The notes: generated from the letters alone by a model not told the origin. 64,000 bases of DNA from Pseudomonas hygromyciniae (GCF_016925675.1 NZ_CP070506.1:4958501-5022500); one strand, 5' to 3'; positions 18,698 to 28,568 are shown, numbered from the stretch's first letter. Made by a program: numbers and translations.

Positions 18698-19114
18698 TCA
18701 CTTCACCACTTTCAAGCTCGGCCGGCCCGTAGGGCGCGGCGGCTCGGAGTCAGGCGGCGGCAGGTCGTCATCTTCAACTTCGATCGCTTCGTCGTCGTCA
18801 AGCGACGACTCCAGATCAAACACCATGCCCTGGCCATTTTCCCGGGCATAAATGCCCAGGATCGCGCCGATGGGCACATAGAGCGTATGGGGTACCCCAC
18901 CAAAACGCCCTTCAAAGCTGACCGCTTCATTGTCCATGTGCAGTTGGCGTACGGCACTGGGCGAAACGTTCAGGACAATCTGTCCGTCGCTGGCAAAACC
19001 TTGTGGCACCTGCACCGCAGGGAACTCGGAATTGACCAGCATGTGCGGGGTGCAATCGTTGTCCACAATCCACTCGTAGAGCGCGCGGACCAGGTAAGGT
19101 CGACTGGAGTTCAT
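18698..19114 (-). CDS. sspB: ClpXP protease specificity-enhancing factor SspB
   Basis: Adaptor that binds ssrA-tagged proteins and tethers them to ClpX. The 138-residue product starts MNSSRPYLVRALYEWIVDN, carries the substrate-groove strands (HMLVNSEF, VPIGAILGIYARENGQGM) and ends in an acidic linker followed by RPSLKVVK, the ClpX-binding tail. AGGAG lies 6 nt before the ATG at 19114; TTG 19117 is an unlikely alternative. It follows sspA with 17 nt between. Confidence 0.95.
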   Translation of the reverse strand: MNSSRPYLVRALYEWIVDNDCTPHMLVNSEFPAVQVPQGFASDGQIVLNVSPSAVRQLHMDNEAVSFEGRFGGVPHTLYVPIGAILGIYARENGQGMVFDLESSLDDDEAIEVEDDDLPPPDSEPPRPTGRPSLKVVK

Positions 19115-19131
19115 CAACGGCTCCTTAAGCC

Positions 19132-19749
19132 TTAGCGCATATCACGTTCGACGCCAGACAGACTTGCCTGGAAAGCCTCACGCGCAAACTGGCGCTCCAT
19201 GTAATCAAGCAGCGGCTTGGCAGGCCGCGGCAGTTCAATGCCCAAAATCGGCAAACGCCAGAGTATGGGCAATAGGCAGCAATCCACCAGGCTTTGTTCC
19301 TCACTGAGGAAAAAAGGTTTGTCGGCGAATAACGGTGAAACGCCGGTCAGGCTCTCGCGCAATTCCTTGCGCGCCTGCACACGGGCCGCTTCTTTGCTGC
19401 GTGTATCCAGAATCAGATCCACCAGCCCACACCAGTCACGCTGGATCCGATGGATCAGCAAGCGGCTGTTGGCACGCGCCACCGGATACACCGGCAGCAA
19501 AGGTGGATGGGGGTAACGCTCATCCAGATATTCCATCACCACGGTTGACTCCCACAACGCCAGGTCACGATCGACCAGGGTGGGCAAGCTGCCGTAAGGG
19601 TTCACTTCGATCAGTTTCGGCGGGTGACGACCCACCTCCACACTGATGATCTCGGCGCTGACACCCTTCTCTGCGAGCACGATGCGTACTCGGTGGGAAT
19701 AGTGGTCGGCGGGGTCGGAGTAACAGGCCAACCGGTTGGTCACGCCCAT
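19132..19749 (-). CDS. sspA: Stringent starvation protein A
   Basis: RNA-polymerase-associated protein with a glutathione-S-transferase fold that binds RNAP-sigma70 and aids stationary-phase and acid survival. The 205-residue sequence starts [20 protein letters not shown], with the thioredoxin-like part containing [19 protein letters not shown] and the helical part [20 protein letters not shown] lies 7 nt before the ATG. It is paired with sspB as in most gammaproteobacteria, and lies after petC. Confidence 0.95.
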   Translation of the reverse strand: MGVTNRLACYSDPADHYSHRVRIVLAEKGVSAEIISVEVGRHPPKLIEVNPYGSLPTLVDRDLALWESTVVMEYLDERYPHPPLLPVYPVARANSRLLIHRIQRDWCGLVDLILDTRSKEAARVQARKELRESLTGVSPLFADKPFFLSEEQSLVDCCLLPILWRLPILGIELPRPAKPLLDYMERQFAREAFQASLSGVERDMR

Positions 19750-19899
19750 GGCGGTCCTCCTCGCTTGTTGAAATTATCGAAAGCTCAAAAACGAGCGCGC
19801 CCAGAAAGCATCTCCCGTAACACCTGGATCAACCAGAGCGTTACCCGTTTAGAGACGTCGCTGGGCGCGCAAGATTAACAGCAATTGCCTAAGGTTGGA

Positions 19900-20679
19900 T
19901 CAATGCACATCCTTCCAGTATTCACGCTTGAGCAAATAAGCGAATACGAAGAAGAAAGCCAGGTACAGCAACACATAGGTACCGATGCGTTGGTGCTCCA
20001 GTTTGACCGGGTTGGCGGAGTACGCCAGGAAGGTCACCAGGTTCTTGACCTTCTCGTCGAACTGCTCCTCGTTCAGCGCACCGCTCTTGGGCACGATGGT
20101 CAGTTGATCACATGCCTCATGGGTCAACGGCGTGCCAGTCAGCGGGTCATATTGCTTCTTGCCGTTTTCCACGACTTGAACCTGCTTGCATCCTACCACC
20201 TGACGCCCTTGCAGGCCGACCAGCACGTTAGGCATACCGACGTTCGGGAACACCTTGTTGTTCACGCCCCAGGGACGTGTAGGGTCTTCGTAGAACGACT
20301 TCAGGTAGCCATACAGCCAGTCGGTGCCACGTACGCGTGCTACCAGGGTCAGGTCGGGCGGTGCAGCCCCGAACCAGGCCTTGGCGTCGGCCGGTTGCAT
20401 GCCGATGTTCATGTGGTCACCAATCTTGGCACCAGTGAACACCAGGTTCTTGAGCATCAGCTCATGGGGGATACCCAGGTCATCGGCTACCCGCTCGTAA
20501 CGCTGGAACTTGGCGCTGTGGCAGCCCATGCAGTAGTTGGCGAACGTGCGGGCGCCGTCTTGCATGGCAGCCTTGTCAGAAACGTCGATATCGACTTTTT
20601 CCAGGTCTGCACCTGCACCGGCAGCAAAAGACAGGGTTGGCAGGGCAGCAAGAATCAATGCAACAAATAATTTTTTCAT
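19900..20679 (-). CDS. petC: Ubiquinol-cytochrome c reductase, cytochrome c1
   Basis: Membrane-anchored c-type cytochrome of the bc1 complex, passing electrons from the Rieske protein to soluble cytochrome c. The 259-residue protein has a signal peptide (MKKLFVALILAALPTLSFA), one haem-binding CMGCH near residue 50, and a C-terminal anchor helix (GTYVLLYLAFFFVFAYLL) ending KREYWKDVH. Its ATG overlaps the petB stop by one base. Confidence 0.95.
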   Translation of the reverse strand: MKKLFVALILAALPTLSFAAGAGADLEKVDIDVSDKAAMQDGARTFANYCMGCHSAKFQRYERVADDLGIPHELMLKNLVFTGAKIGDHMNIGMQPADAKAWFGAAPPDLTLVARVRGTDWLYGYLKSFYEDPTRPWGVNNKVFPNVGMPNVLVGLQGRQVVGCKQVQVVENGKKQYDPLTGTPLTHEACDQLTIVPKSGALNEEQFDEKVKNLVTFLAYSANPVKLEHQRIGTYVLLYLAFFFVFAYLLKREYWKDVH

Positions 20680-21890
20680 CAGCCAGTCACCCTTTCCGGA
20701 ACCGGTTTTGTCTTCTCGAGCCGGGTGTAGAACGGCATCAGAATGAAGTAGGCGAAGTACAGGAAGGTGCAGACCTGCGACAACAACGTCCGCTCAGGGG
20801 TTGGCGCCAATACGCCCAGCACGCCCAGGATCACGAACGAGATGCAGAACACCCACAGCCAGATCTTGCTCAGCCAGCCTTTGTAGCGCATGGATTTGAC
20901 CGGGCTACGGTCAAGCCATGGCAACACGAACAGCACAGCAATGGCTGCACCCATGGCGATGACGCCCATGAGCTTGTCGGGGATCGCCCGCAAAATGGCG
21001 TAGAACGGCGTGAAGTACCAGACCGGGGCAATGTGTTCCGGGGTCTTGAAGGCGTTCGCCTGTTCGAAGTTCGGCTTCTCTAGGAAATAGCCGCCCATTT
21101 CCGGGAAGAAGAACACGATCGAGCAGAACACAAACAGGAACACCACCACGCCGACGATATCTTTGACGGTGTAGTAAGGGTGGAATGGAATGCCGTCCAG
21201 CGGGATGCCGTTCTCGTCCTTGTGCTTCTTGATGTCCACGCCGTCCGGGTTGTTCGAACCCACTTCATGCAGCGCCAGGATGTGCAGCACTACCAGGCCG
21301 AGAATCACGATCGGCAAGGCCACCACATGCAAGGCAAAGAAGCGGTTCAGGGTGATGCCCGAGATCAGGTAGTCACCACGGATCCACTGGGTCAGGTCGT
21401 TGCCGATGACCGGGATTGCGCCAAACAGCGAGATGATCACCTGGGCGCCCCAGTAGGACATCTGGCCCCAAGGCAGCAGGTAGCCCATGAAGGCCTCTGC
21501 CATCAGCGCCAGGTAGATCAGCATGCCAAACACCCACACCAGCTCACGTGGCTTCTGGTACGAGCCGTAGAGCAAGCCACGGAACATGTGCAGATAGACC
21601 ACGATGAAGAACGCCGAAGCGCCGGTGGAGTGCAGCAGGCGCAGGATCGAGCCGTACTCGACGTCGCGCATGATGTATTCGACGGAGGCAAATGCTTCTT
21701 CCGCCGACGGGGTGTAGCTCATGGTCAGCCAGACACCGGTAACGATCTGATTGACCAGTACCAGCAATGCCAGGGATCCAAAGAAATAGAAGAAGTTGAA
21801 GTTCTTCGGCGCGTAATACTTGCTGAGATGGTCTTCCCACATTTTGGTGGCGGGGAAGCGCGCATCCACCCAATCCATGAACTTGCTCAT
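20679..21890 (-). CDS. petB: Ubiquinol-cytochrome c reductase, cytochrome b
   Basis: Core of the bc1 complex, with eight helices, two b haems and the quinol and quinone sites. The 403-residue protein has the helix-B/C haem region (LHSTGASAFFIVVYLHMFRG), ALMAEAFMGYLLPWGQMSYW, and the Qo-site motif near FFPEMGGYFLEKPNFEQAN. It overlaps petA by one base at its start and petC by one at its end, so the three genes form one coupled unit. Confidence 0.96.
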   Translation of the reverse strand: MSKFMDWVDARFPATKMWEDHLSKYYAPKNFNFFYFFGSLALLVLVNQIVTGVWLTMSYTPSAEEAFASVEYIMRDVEYGSILRLLHSTGASAFFIVVYLHMFRGLLYGSYQKPRELVWVFGMLIYLALMAEAFMGYLLPWGQMSYWGAQVIISLFGAIPVIGNDLTQWIRGDYLISGITLNRFFALHVVALPIVILGLVVLHILALHEVGSNNPDGVDIKKHKDENGIPLDGIPFHPYYTVKDIVGVVVFLFVFCSIVFFFPEMGGYFLEKPNFEQANAFKTPEHIAPVWYFTPFYAILRAIPDKLMGVIAMGAAIAVLFVLPWLDRSPVKSMRYKGWLSKIWLWVFCISFVILGVLGVLAPTPERTLLSQVCTFLYFAYFILMPFYTRLEKTKPVPERVTG

Positions 21891-22483
21891 TACGCGCTCT
21901 CCTTATCGACACCAATGACAATAACGTCGTCAGATTCGTAGTTGTGCGGCGGAACCGGCAAGTTCAACGGAGCAGGCTGGGACTTGTAGACGCGACCGGC
22001 CAGGTCGTAGTGGGAACCGTGGCAAGGGCAGAAATAGCCGCCGACCCAGTCCTTGCCCAGGTCCACCGGCGCGACTTCCGGGCGGAAGGTCGGCGAGCAG
22101 CCCAGGTGGGTGCAAAGACCGACCAGCAGCAGAATCTCTGGCTTGATCGAACGCACTTCGTTTTGGGCGTAGGCGGGTTGGTCAGAATTCTTGGACTCGG
22201 GGTCAGATAGCTGGCCCTCGATCTTCTTCAGATTCCCCAGGATTTCCTCGGTACGACGAACGATGAATACTGGCTGGCCGCGCCACTCAGCAATCATCTG
22301 CTGGCCTGGCTCGATCTTGCTGACATTCACCTTCACCGGTGCACCTGCGGCTTTCGCCTTGGCACTGGGAAACCATGACCCCACGAACGGGACCGCAGCC
22401 CCCACCGCTCCTGCAGCACCCACCACGGATGTGGCTGCTACCAAGAAGCGACGCCGGCCTGCATTCACGCCGTCATTGCTCAT
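21890..22483 (-). CDS. petA: Ubiquinol-cytochrome c reductase, Rieske iron-sulfur subunit
   Basis: 2Fe-2S subunit of the bc1 complex. The 197-residue protein has a Tat-type leader and anchor (GRRRFLVAATSVVGAAGAVG) and the two cluster loops CTHLGCSP and CPCHGSHYD. It is the first gene of petABC. The 268-bp region between it and rpsI contains the rpsI terminator and presumably the pet promoter, which I could not assign. Confidence 0.96.
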   Translation of the reverse strand: MSNDGVNAGRRRFLVAATSVVGAAGAVGAAVPFVGSWFPSAKAKAAGAPVKVNVSKIEPGQQMIAEWRGQPVFIVRRTEEILGNLKKIEGQLSDPESKNSDQPAYAQNEVRSIKPEILLLVGLCTHLGCSPTFRPEVAPVDLGKDWVGGYFCPCHGSHYDLAGRVYKSQPAPLNLPVPPHNYESDDVIVIGVDKESA

Positions 22484-22701
22484 TCAGTCCTCTCCCATCA
22501 GCTTTTTGGCCTGTTAAATCAGGCGTCTACTAAGTATTAAATCTGAACTTATAAAAATTTTGCCGAATGGTAATGAAAAGCCCCACCTCTGACAAGGTAA
22601 TTACCCGCAGCCTAGCCTCCAAGCCTTGTAGTATAGGGGGTCTACGGATGTGGCAAGTTGTCACACAGAAAAAACCCGCACAAAACGCAGACAATAAAAA
22701 A

Positions 22702-22730
22702 ACGCCCAGCTCCGCGAGGAGGCTGGGCGT
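22702..22730 (-). terminator. Terminator of rplM-rpsI
   Basis: Stem ACGCCCAGC/GCTGGGCGT with an 11-nt loop. On the minus strand it is followed by seven Ts. It lies 22 nt after the rpsI stop. Confidence 0.88.
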
Positions 22731-22751
22731 TTTTGTGGAACGTAAAGCGAA

Positions 22752-23144
22752 TTAACGCTTCGAGTACTGCGGACGCTTACGCGCTTTACGCAGACCGACT
22801 TTCTTACGTTCAACTTCACGGGCATCGCGAGTCACGAAGCCAGCTTTGCGCAGAGCGCCGCGCAGGGTTTCGTCGTACTGCATCAGAGCGCGAGTGATAC
22901 CGTGGCGGATTGCGCCAGCTTGACCACTTACACCGCCACCGATAACGGTGACGTAGATGTCGAACTTTTCAACGGTCTCGGTCAGTTCCAGCGGCTGACG
23001 AACTACCATGCGGGCAGTTTCGCGGCCGAAGAAGTTGTCCAGAGTGCGGTTGTTGATCGAGATGTTACCAGTGCCCGGACGCAGGAAAACGCGTGCGGTT
23101 GCGGTTTTGCGACGGCCAGTGCCGTAATTTTGAGTCGCCGACAT
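22752..23144 (-). CDS. rpsI: 30S ribosomal protein S9
   Basis: Ribosomal protein of the 30S head whose C-terminal tail reaches the P-site tRNA. The 130-residue protein starts [20 protein letters not shown] and ends with the conserved KRPQYSKR. It is in an operon with rplM (14 nt between), as in most bacteria. Confidence 0.98.
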   Translation of the reverse strand: MSATQNYGTGRRKTATARVFLRPGTGNISINNRTLDNFFGRETARMVVRQPLELTETVEKFDIYVTVIGGGVSGQAGAIRHGITRALMQYDETLRGALRKAGFVTRDAREVERKKVGLRKARKRPQYSKR

Positions 23145-23158
23145 AATGAACTATTCCG

Positions 23159-23587
23159 TTAAAACTTCAGTTCTTGGGGCTGCTGAGCAGCATGAGGGTG
23201 AGCAGCGCCCGCATAGACTTTCAGCTTGCGATACATGTCGCGACCCAGTGGGCCCTTCGGCAGCATACCTTTAACCGCGATCTCGATCGGGGCTTCAGGC
23301 TTCTTGGCAATCAGGCCTTCGAAGTTCGAAGACTTGATACCGCCTGGGAAACCGGAGTGACGGTAGTACATTTTGTCGCTTGCTTTGTTGCCGGTTACAC
23401 GAACCTGCTCAGCGTTGATGATTACGATGTAGTCACCGGTATCAACGTGAGGGGTGTACTCAGGCTTGTGCTTGCCACGCAGACGGCTGGCGACTTCAGT
23501 GGCCAGACGACCCAGGGTCTGACCAGCGGCGTCGACGACAAACCAGTCGCGCTGAACTGTTTCCGGTTTTGCAGTAAAAGTTGTCAT
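23159..23587 (-). CDS. rplM: 50S ribosomal protein L13
   Basis: Early-assembly protein of the large subunit. The 142-residue product carries [20 protein letters not shown] and the conserved [20 protein letters not shown], ending AQQPQELKF. It is the first gene of rplM-rpsI; the 248 bp upstream is shared with the divergent reductase gene and should hold both promoters. Confidence 0.98.
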   Translation of the reverse strand: MTTFTAKPETVQRDWFVVDAAGQTLGRLATEVASRLRGKHKPEYTPHVDTGDYIVIINAEQVRVTGNKASDKMYYRHSGFPGGIKSSNFEGLIAKKPEAPIEIAVKGMLPKGPLGRDMYRKLKVYAGAAHPHAAQQPQELKF

Positions 23588-23835
23588 TCTTTAATAGCCT
23601 CAGGGGCCGCCCTGTAAATTAGACGGCGGATCTTACTGAATAGTGCGTACTTTGACAAGTCAAAGGCAGCCGGATACAGACGCTATCGGGGGCTCGGGTC
23701 AGCGCGTCCGTTCAACGGCAAGATTCTTCGGCAGGCGGCGCATCACTTCCACTGCAGAAAGAGGTGGGCAATTATGCAGATTGCGAAAAAAAATTCAACC
23801 TGCTTTTATGATTGTTTTCCCCAAAGGAGTACCCG

Positions 23836-24876
23836 ATGGATTATCGACAGCTGGGCCGGACCGATCTGAACGTAAGCGCGATCTGCCTCGGGACCATGAC
23901 CTGGGGCGAGCAGAACACCGAGGCAGAGGCCTTCGCCCAGATTGAGCGGGCCAAAGGCGCAGGGATCAATTTCCTCGATACCGCAGAAATGTACCCGGTA
24001 CCGCCCAAGGCCGACACCTATGCCACCACCGAGCGCTACATCGGCAATTACTTCAAGAGCCGTGGCGACCGCGCCGACTGGATCCTCGCCAGTAAGATCG
24101 CCGGCCCCGGCAATACCATTGATTACATCCGCGACGGTCAGCTCAAGCACAACCGCAAACATATCGTCGACGCCCTGGATGCCAGCCTCAAGCGCCTGCA
24201 GACCGACTGGATCGACCTGTACCAGTTGCACTGGCCGGAGCGCAGCACCAACTTCTTCGGCCAACTGAGCTACAAGCACCAGGAAGAGCCCGACCTGACG
24301 CCCCTGGAGGAAACCCTCGAAGCCCTCGACGAGCAGGTCAAGGCTGGCAAGATCCGCCACATTGGCCTGTCCAATGAAACGCCTTGGGGCACCATGAAGT
24401 TCCTGGCCCTGGCCGAAGCCCGTGGCTGGACCCGTGCGGTGTCGATCCAGAACCCCTATAACCTGCTCAACCGCAGCTTTGAAGTGGGCCTTGCGGAGAT
24501 TGCCATCCGTGAGCAATGCGGCTTGCTGGCTTATTCGCCCCTGGCGTTCGGCATGCTCAGCGGCAAATACGAAGGCGGCGCACGGCCGGCCAACGGCCGC
24601 TTGAGCCTGTACAGCCGCTTCAGCCGCTACTTCAACCCGCAATCGGAAGCTGCGTGCAGCCGCTACGTGGCCCTGGCCCGCGAGCACGGCCTGGACCCGG
24701 CGCAGATGGCCCTGGCGTTTGTGACGCAGCAGCCGTTTGTGACCAGCAATATCATTGGGGCGACGACGCTGGAGCAGCTCGATAGCAACATCGCCAGTGC
24801 TGACTTGAAGCTGTCGAAAGAGGTGTTGGAGGGGATTGAGGCGATTCAGAAGCAGCATCCCAATCCTGCGCCTTGA
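23836..24876 (+). CDS. tas: NADP(H)-dependent aldo-keto reductase (Tas type)
   Basis: Cytosolic TIM-barrel oxidoreductase. The 346 residues equal E. coli Tas in length and match it along the chain: MDYRQLGRTDLNVSAICLGT, FLDTAEMYPVPP with catalytic Asp and Tyr, LYQLHWPERSTNFFG with the His, and SNETPWGTMKFL. The ATG at 23836 follows AAAGGAG; an upstream in-frame codon at 23812 is less well placed. The physiological substrate is not known for the family. It stands alone, divergent from rplM. Confidence 0.9.
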   Translation: MDYRQLGRTDLNVSAICLGTMTWGEQNTEAEAFAQIERAKGAGINFLDTAEMYPVPPKADTYATTERYIGNYFKSRGDRADWILASKIAGPGNTIDYIRDGQLKHNRKHIVDALDASLKRLQTDWIDLYQLHWPERSTNFFGQLSYKHQEEPDLTPLEETLEALDEQVKAGKIRHIGLSNETPWGTMKFLALAEARGWTRAVSIQNPYNLLNRSFEVGLAEIAIREQCGLLAYSPLAFGMLSGKYEGGARPANGRLSLYSRFSRYFNPQSEAACSRYVALAREHGLDPAQMALAFVTQQPFVTSNIIGATTLEQLDSNIASADLKLSKEVLEGIEAIQKQHPNPAP

Positions 24877-24893
24877 TTGACCTTTAGGCCGCC

Positions 24894-24966
24894 TTCGCGA
24901 GCAAGCCCGCTCCCACATTCGAATGTATTCACACATCAAAATGTGGGAGCTGGCTTGCCTGCGATG
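24894..24966. repeat. Paired REP element after the aldo-keto reductase
   Basis: Inverted arms CGCGAGCAAGCCCGCTCCCAC and GTGGGAGCTGGCTTGCCTGCG with a short spacer. The second arm carries two changes from the consensus, so this copy is decaying. It lies between convergent genes. Confidence 0.8.
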
Positions 24967-24989
24967 AGGCCCTCAAAGGCACTTAAGAT

Positions 24990-26126
24990 TTACAATGCCC
25001 GCGCAATGATCTCCTTCATGATCTCATTGGTCCCCGCATAAATGCGCTGCACCCGCGCATCCGCCCAGGCCCGGGCAATCGGGTATTCCCACATGTAACC
25101 GTAGCCACCGTGCAACTGCACGCACTCGTCGAGCACTTTGCATTGCAGGTCAGTGGTCCAGTATTTGGCCATCGCCGCCGTGGGCACATCCAGCTTGCCT
25201 TGCAGGTGCTGCTCCAGGCACTTGTCGACAAACACCCGACCAATCTGTACCTCAGTAGCAATCTCCGCCAGCTTGAAGCGGGTGTTCTGGAAGTCCGCAA
25301 TCGCCTTGCCGAACGCCTTGCGCTCACGGGTGTAGTCCAGGGTCCATTGCAGCGCCGCTTCGGCCGACGCCAGGGCGCCGATCGCCACGGTCAGGCGCTC
25401 CTGAGGCAACTCCTGCATCAGGTAGGCAAAGCCCATCCCTGCCTGGCCCAACAGGTTCTCCTTGGGCACACGCACATCCTGGAAGAACAACTCAGAGGTG
25501 TCCTGGGCCTTCATCCCGACTTTCTCCAGGCGCTTGCCCTTGTCGAACCCGGGAGTATTGGCCTCGACCAGAAACAGGCTGGTGCCCTTGGCCCCCGCCT
25601 TGGGGTCGGTCTTGGCCACCACGATCACCAGGTCCGCCAGGAAGCCGTTGGTGATAAACGTCTTGGAGCCGTTGATCACATACTCATCGCCATCCAGCAC
25701 CGCTGTGGTCTTGACCCCTTGCAGGTCAGACCCGGCGCCCGGCTCGGTCATGGCAATCGCGGTGACCATTTCCCCGGACACCAACTTGGGCAAGTACTTG
25801 TGCTTCAGTGCCTCACTGCCGTAATGCAGGATATACGGCGCAACAATGTCCGAATGCAGGGAGAAACCAATCCCGGTCAGCCCCAGGCGGCCGATCTCTT
25901 CGATCACCACGGTGCTGTAGAGAAAGTCGGCGCCCAGGCCGCCGTATTCTTCCGGCAGATGGGAACAGAGCATGCCCGCCTCCCCCGCCTTGCTCCACAG
26001 ATTGCGATCAATATGCCCCTGCTTCTCCCATTGCGCATGGAACGGCACCGCGTCTTTTTCGAGGAAGGTGCGCACGCTCTGGCGGAAGAGTTCGTGCTCG
26101 GAGCTGAACAAGGTTCTGGGAATCAT
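24990..26126 (-). CDS. Acyl-CoA dehydrogenase
   Basis: FAD flavoprotein that oxidises acyl-CoA to the trans-2-enoyl form. The 378-residue sequence has all three domains: N-terminal helices, the beta-domain with MTEPGAGSDLQGVKTTA, and the C-terminal helices with QLHGGYGYMWEYPIARAW and the catalytic-base segment YAGTNEIMKEIIARAL. Chain-length preference cannot be deduced. It is divergent from the GlxA-type regulator at 26272 (145 bp apart), which may control it. Confidence 0.9.
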   Translation of the reverse strand: MIPRTLFSSEHELFRQSVRTFLEKDAVPFHAQWEKQGHIDRNLWSKAGEAGMLCSHLPEEYGGLGADFLYSTVVIEEIGRLGLTGIGFSLHSDIVAPYILHYGSEALKHKYLPKLVSGEMVTAIAMTEPGAGSDLQGVKTTAVLDGDEYVINGSKTFITNGFLADLVIVVAKTDPKAGAKGTSLFLVEANTPGFDKGKRLEKVGMKAQDTSELFFQDVRVPKENLLGQAGMGFAYLMQELPQERLTVAIGALASAEAALQWTLDYTRERKAFGKAIADFQNTRFKLAEIATEVQIGRVFVDKCLEQHLQGKLDVPTAAMAKYWTTDLQCKVLDECVQLHGGYGYMWEYPIARAWADARVQRIYAGTNEIMKEIIARAL

Positions 26127-26271
26127 GAGTCACCTGCGTCGATTGTCAGACAAAAACAAGATCACAGAGCCTAAGCTGCACGGACGTCACAGGACACTGG
26201 ACACATGCGACAAAAAATAAGACGATCCAGCCGTTAGTTGACCACTTTCCCCTATAAGAATAATCGAAATT

Positions 26272-27267
26272 ATGTCTACCCTCGTCTCCACGCCCTTGCG
26301 GCGCGTCAGCATCCTAGCCATTGATCGGGTGTTTGCTTCCACCCTCATGCAAGCCAAGGATTTTTTCCACCTCGCCAGCCTGCGTTACGGCAAACAGCAA
26401 GGCCTGGGCCTCACGCCAGCCTTTGAAACCCGCCTTGTCAGCCCCGACGGGCAACCGGTATGTAGCTTCAGCGATGTGATCATGCCGGTGGACGGCGGCC
26501 TGGAAAACGCCGACATCATTGTCCTCCCAGCCTTCTGGGATGATTTCGACGCCCTGAGCAAACGCTACCCGCAGATCCTGCCATGGCTGCGTGAGCAGCA
26601 TGCCCGGGGTGCGGTGCTCTGCGGTGAGGCCACCGGGGTGTTCTGGCTCGCCGAAGCCGGCCTGCTCGATGGCAAGGAGGCGACCACCTACTGGCGCTTC
26701 TTCAATGCGTTCAGCGAGCGCTTCCCCAAGGTCCAGCTCAATCAGGACAAGCACCTGACCGACGCCGACAACCTGTACTGCGCCGGCGGCACCACCTCAG
26801 CCTGCGATCTCTATATCTATCTGATCGAGCGTTTCTGCGGCGCCAACATCGCCCAGGCCGTGGCCCGCGACATTCTCTACGAAGTGCAGCGCAACTACGC
26901 GCCGGGGCGCATCGGGTTTGGCGGACAGAAGCTGCACCAGGACGTGATCATCCTGCAGATCCAGCATTGGCTCGAAGAACACTTCGCCGACAAATTCCGC
27001 TTTGAAGACGTCGCCCGCGAACACGGCATGAGCATCCGCAACTTTATGCGCCGGTTCCAGACCGCGACCGGCGACAAGCCGCTGCACTACCTGCAACGGC
27101 TGCGGATCGAGACGGCCAAGGGGTTGTTGTCGGGCAGCCGCAAGAGCATCAAGACCATCAGCTACGAGGTGGGTTACGACGATGCGAGCTTCTTTGCGCG
27201 GCTGTTCAGGCAGCACACGGAGTTGTCGCCGAACCAGTATCGCCAGCAGTTCCAGCAGGCCGCCTAA
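26272..27267 (+). CDS. GlxA-type regulator (DJ-1/PfpI domain plus AraC HTH)
   Basis: A 331-residue regulator with a class I amidotransferase-like sensor domain (VLCGEATGVFWLAEAGLLDG, Cys near residue 117) and a C-terminal AraC/XylS double helix-turn-helix (FRFEDVAREHGMSIRNFMRR, then TISYEVGYDDASFFARLFR). Relatives in Pseudomonas control arginine, carnitine and glycine-betaine use. Here the only neighbour is the divergent acyl-CoA dehydrogenase, its likeliest target by position; the ligand is unknown. Confidence 0.9.
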   Translation: MSTLVSTPLRRVSILAIDRVFASTLMQAKDFFHLASLRYGKQQGLGLTPAFETRLVSPDGQPVCSFSDVIMPVDGGLENADIIVLPAFWDDFDALSKRYPQILPWLREQHARGAVLCGEATGVFWLAEAGLLDGKEATTYWRFFNAFSERFPKVQLNQDKHLTDADNLYCAGGTTSACDLYIYLIERFCGANIAQAVARDILYEVQRNYAPGRIGFGGQKLHQDVIILQIQHWLEEHFADKFRFEDVAREHGMSIRNFMRRFQTATGDKPLHYLQRLRIETAKGLLSGSRKSIKTISYEVGYDDASFFARLFRQHTELSPNQYRQQFQQAA

Positions 27268-27285
27268 CTAAAGCCGGGAACAATC

Positions 27286-27379
27286 AAATGTGTGAGCGGG
27301 CTTGCTCGCGAATGCGGTGTGTCAGTTAACGAATAAGTCGACTGATACACCGCATTCGCGGGCAAGCCCGCACACATTT
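27286..27379. repeat. Paired REP element after the GlxA-type regulator
   Basis: Arms TGTGAGCGGGCTTGCTCGCG and CGCGGGCAAGCCCGCACACA, with spacer GTGTCAGTTAAC...GACTGATACACCG. The outer GTGTG/CACACA pair replaces the usual GTGGGAG, a compensated change that preserves the hairpin. Confidence 0.85.
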
Positions 27380-27394
27380 TGGTTCGGTGTTTGC

Positions 27395-28489
27395 CTAAGG
27401 CTTGTGCGCCCGCGCCAGGAACTCGTGGGACTGCATTTCCAGCAAGCGACTCAAGGTGCGTTGGAATTCGAAGTTCAAGCGACCGCCGGTGTAGAGGTCC
27501 TTGAGTTCGACTTCGGCCGAGATGATCAGCTTGACGTTGCGGTCGTAGAACTCATCGACCATGTTGATAAAACGCCGGGCAATGTCGTCGGTGGTGACGC
27601 TCATTTGCTCGACGCCACTCAAGATCACCGCATGGAAGATCTTGCCCAGTTCGATGTAGTCGTTCTGGCTGCGCGGGCCGTCGCACAGTTCACGGAAGTC
27701 GAACCAGGCCACGTCGTCGCAGGTGCGCAGGGCAATGATCTGGCGATTTTCGATCATCAACTTATCGTTTTCCACCGCCTGGGTGCATTCCGGCGTCAGC
27801 GCGCGGAAGCTCTTGCGCAGGCTTTCGTGGGCCGCTTCGTCGAGGGGGAAGTGGAACAGCTCCGCCTGCTCAAGGTGACGCAGGCGGTAATCGACGCCGC
27901 TGTCGACGTTGACGATATCGGTGTGCTGCTTGATCAGGGCAATGGCCGGCAGGAAGCGCGCGCGTTGCAGGCCGTCCTTGTACAGGCCGTCGGGCACGAT
28001 GTTCGAGGTGGCGACCAGGGTCACGCCGTTCTTGAACAACTCTTCCATCAAGGTGCCAAGAATCATCGCGTCGGTGATATCGGACACGAAGAATTCATCA
28101 AAGCAAATCACCCGCGCCTCTTGGGAGAAGCGCTTGGCAATGATGGTCAGCGGGTTCTTCTCGCCGTGCAGGGTCTTCATCTCTTCGTGCACGCGCTTCA
28201 TGAAGCGGTGAAAGTGAGTACGCGACTTTTCCTTGAACGGCAGCGCTTCGAAGAAGGTGTCGACCAGGTAAGTCTTGCCGCGACCCACGCCACCCCAGAA
28301 GTACAAGCCCTTGACCGGCACCTGGTCTTTCTTGCCAAACAACTTGCTGAGCATCCCCGGCTTGCTCTGGGAAGAGGCGACCAGGTCTTCGTACAGGCGC
28401 TGCAAATGGCGCACCGCCGTTTCCTGGGCAGCATCATGGAAGAAGTCGGGGCGCTTCAGATCAGCTTGATATCGTTCTAGGGGCGTCAT
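27395..28489 (-). CDS. zapE: Cell division protein ZapE (AFG1-like ATPase)
   Basis: P-loop ATPase that joins the Z-ring late in constriction and is needed under low oxygen and high temperature in E. coli. The 364-residue product starts MTPLERYQADLKRPDFFHD and has Walker A GGVGRGKT (about 66-73), Walker B VICFDEFFVSDITDA and the sensor region LVATSNIVPDGLYKDGLQ. The ATG at 28489 was preferred over an in-frame extension to 28552 because it gives the family start. It lies after trpS behind a terminator. Confidence 0.94.
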   Translation of the reverse strand: MTPLERYQADLKRPDFFHDAAQETAVRHLQRLYEDLVASSQSKPGMLSKLFGKKDQVPVKGLYFWGGVGRGKTYLVDTFFEALPFKEKSRTHFHRFMKRVHEEMKTLHGEKNPLTIIAKRFSQEARVICFDEFFVSDITDAMILGTLMEELFKNGVTLVATSNIVPDGLYKDGLQRARFLPAIALIKQHTDIVNVDSGVDYRLRHLEQAELFHFPLDEAAHESLRKSFRALTPECTQAVENDKLMIENRQIIALRTCDDVAWFDFRELCDGPRSQNDYIELGKIFHAVILSGVEQMSVTTDDIARRFINMVDEFYDRNVKLIISAEVELKDLYTGGRLNFEFQRTLSRLLEMQSHEFLARAHKP

Positions 28490-28515
28490 AATTTCGTTAG
28501 CAAGGCAACAAAAAC

Positions 28516-28539
28516 GGGCCGTCACTGTAACGACGGCCC
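28516..28539 (-). terminator. Terminator of trpS
   Basis: Stem GGGCCGTC/GACGGCCC with an 8-nt loop, followed on the minus strand by GTTTTTG. It lies between trpS and zapE and separates their transcripts at least partly. Confidence 0.75.
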
Positions 28540-28568
28540 TGAATAATGGCAATCAACCCTTGGTCGGG

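Noticed and set aside
19795..19870. 10-bp inverted repeat GCGCGCCCAG/CTGGGCGCGC between petC and sspA
   Set aside because: The loop is about 56 nt and there is no U-tract. It could be a structured leader of sspA, but the evidence is too thin to list as a feature.
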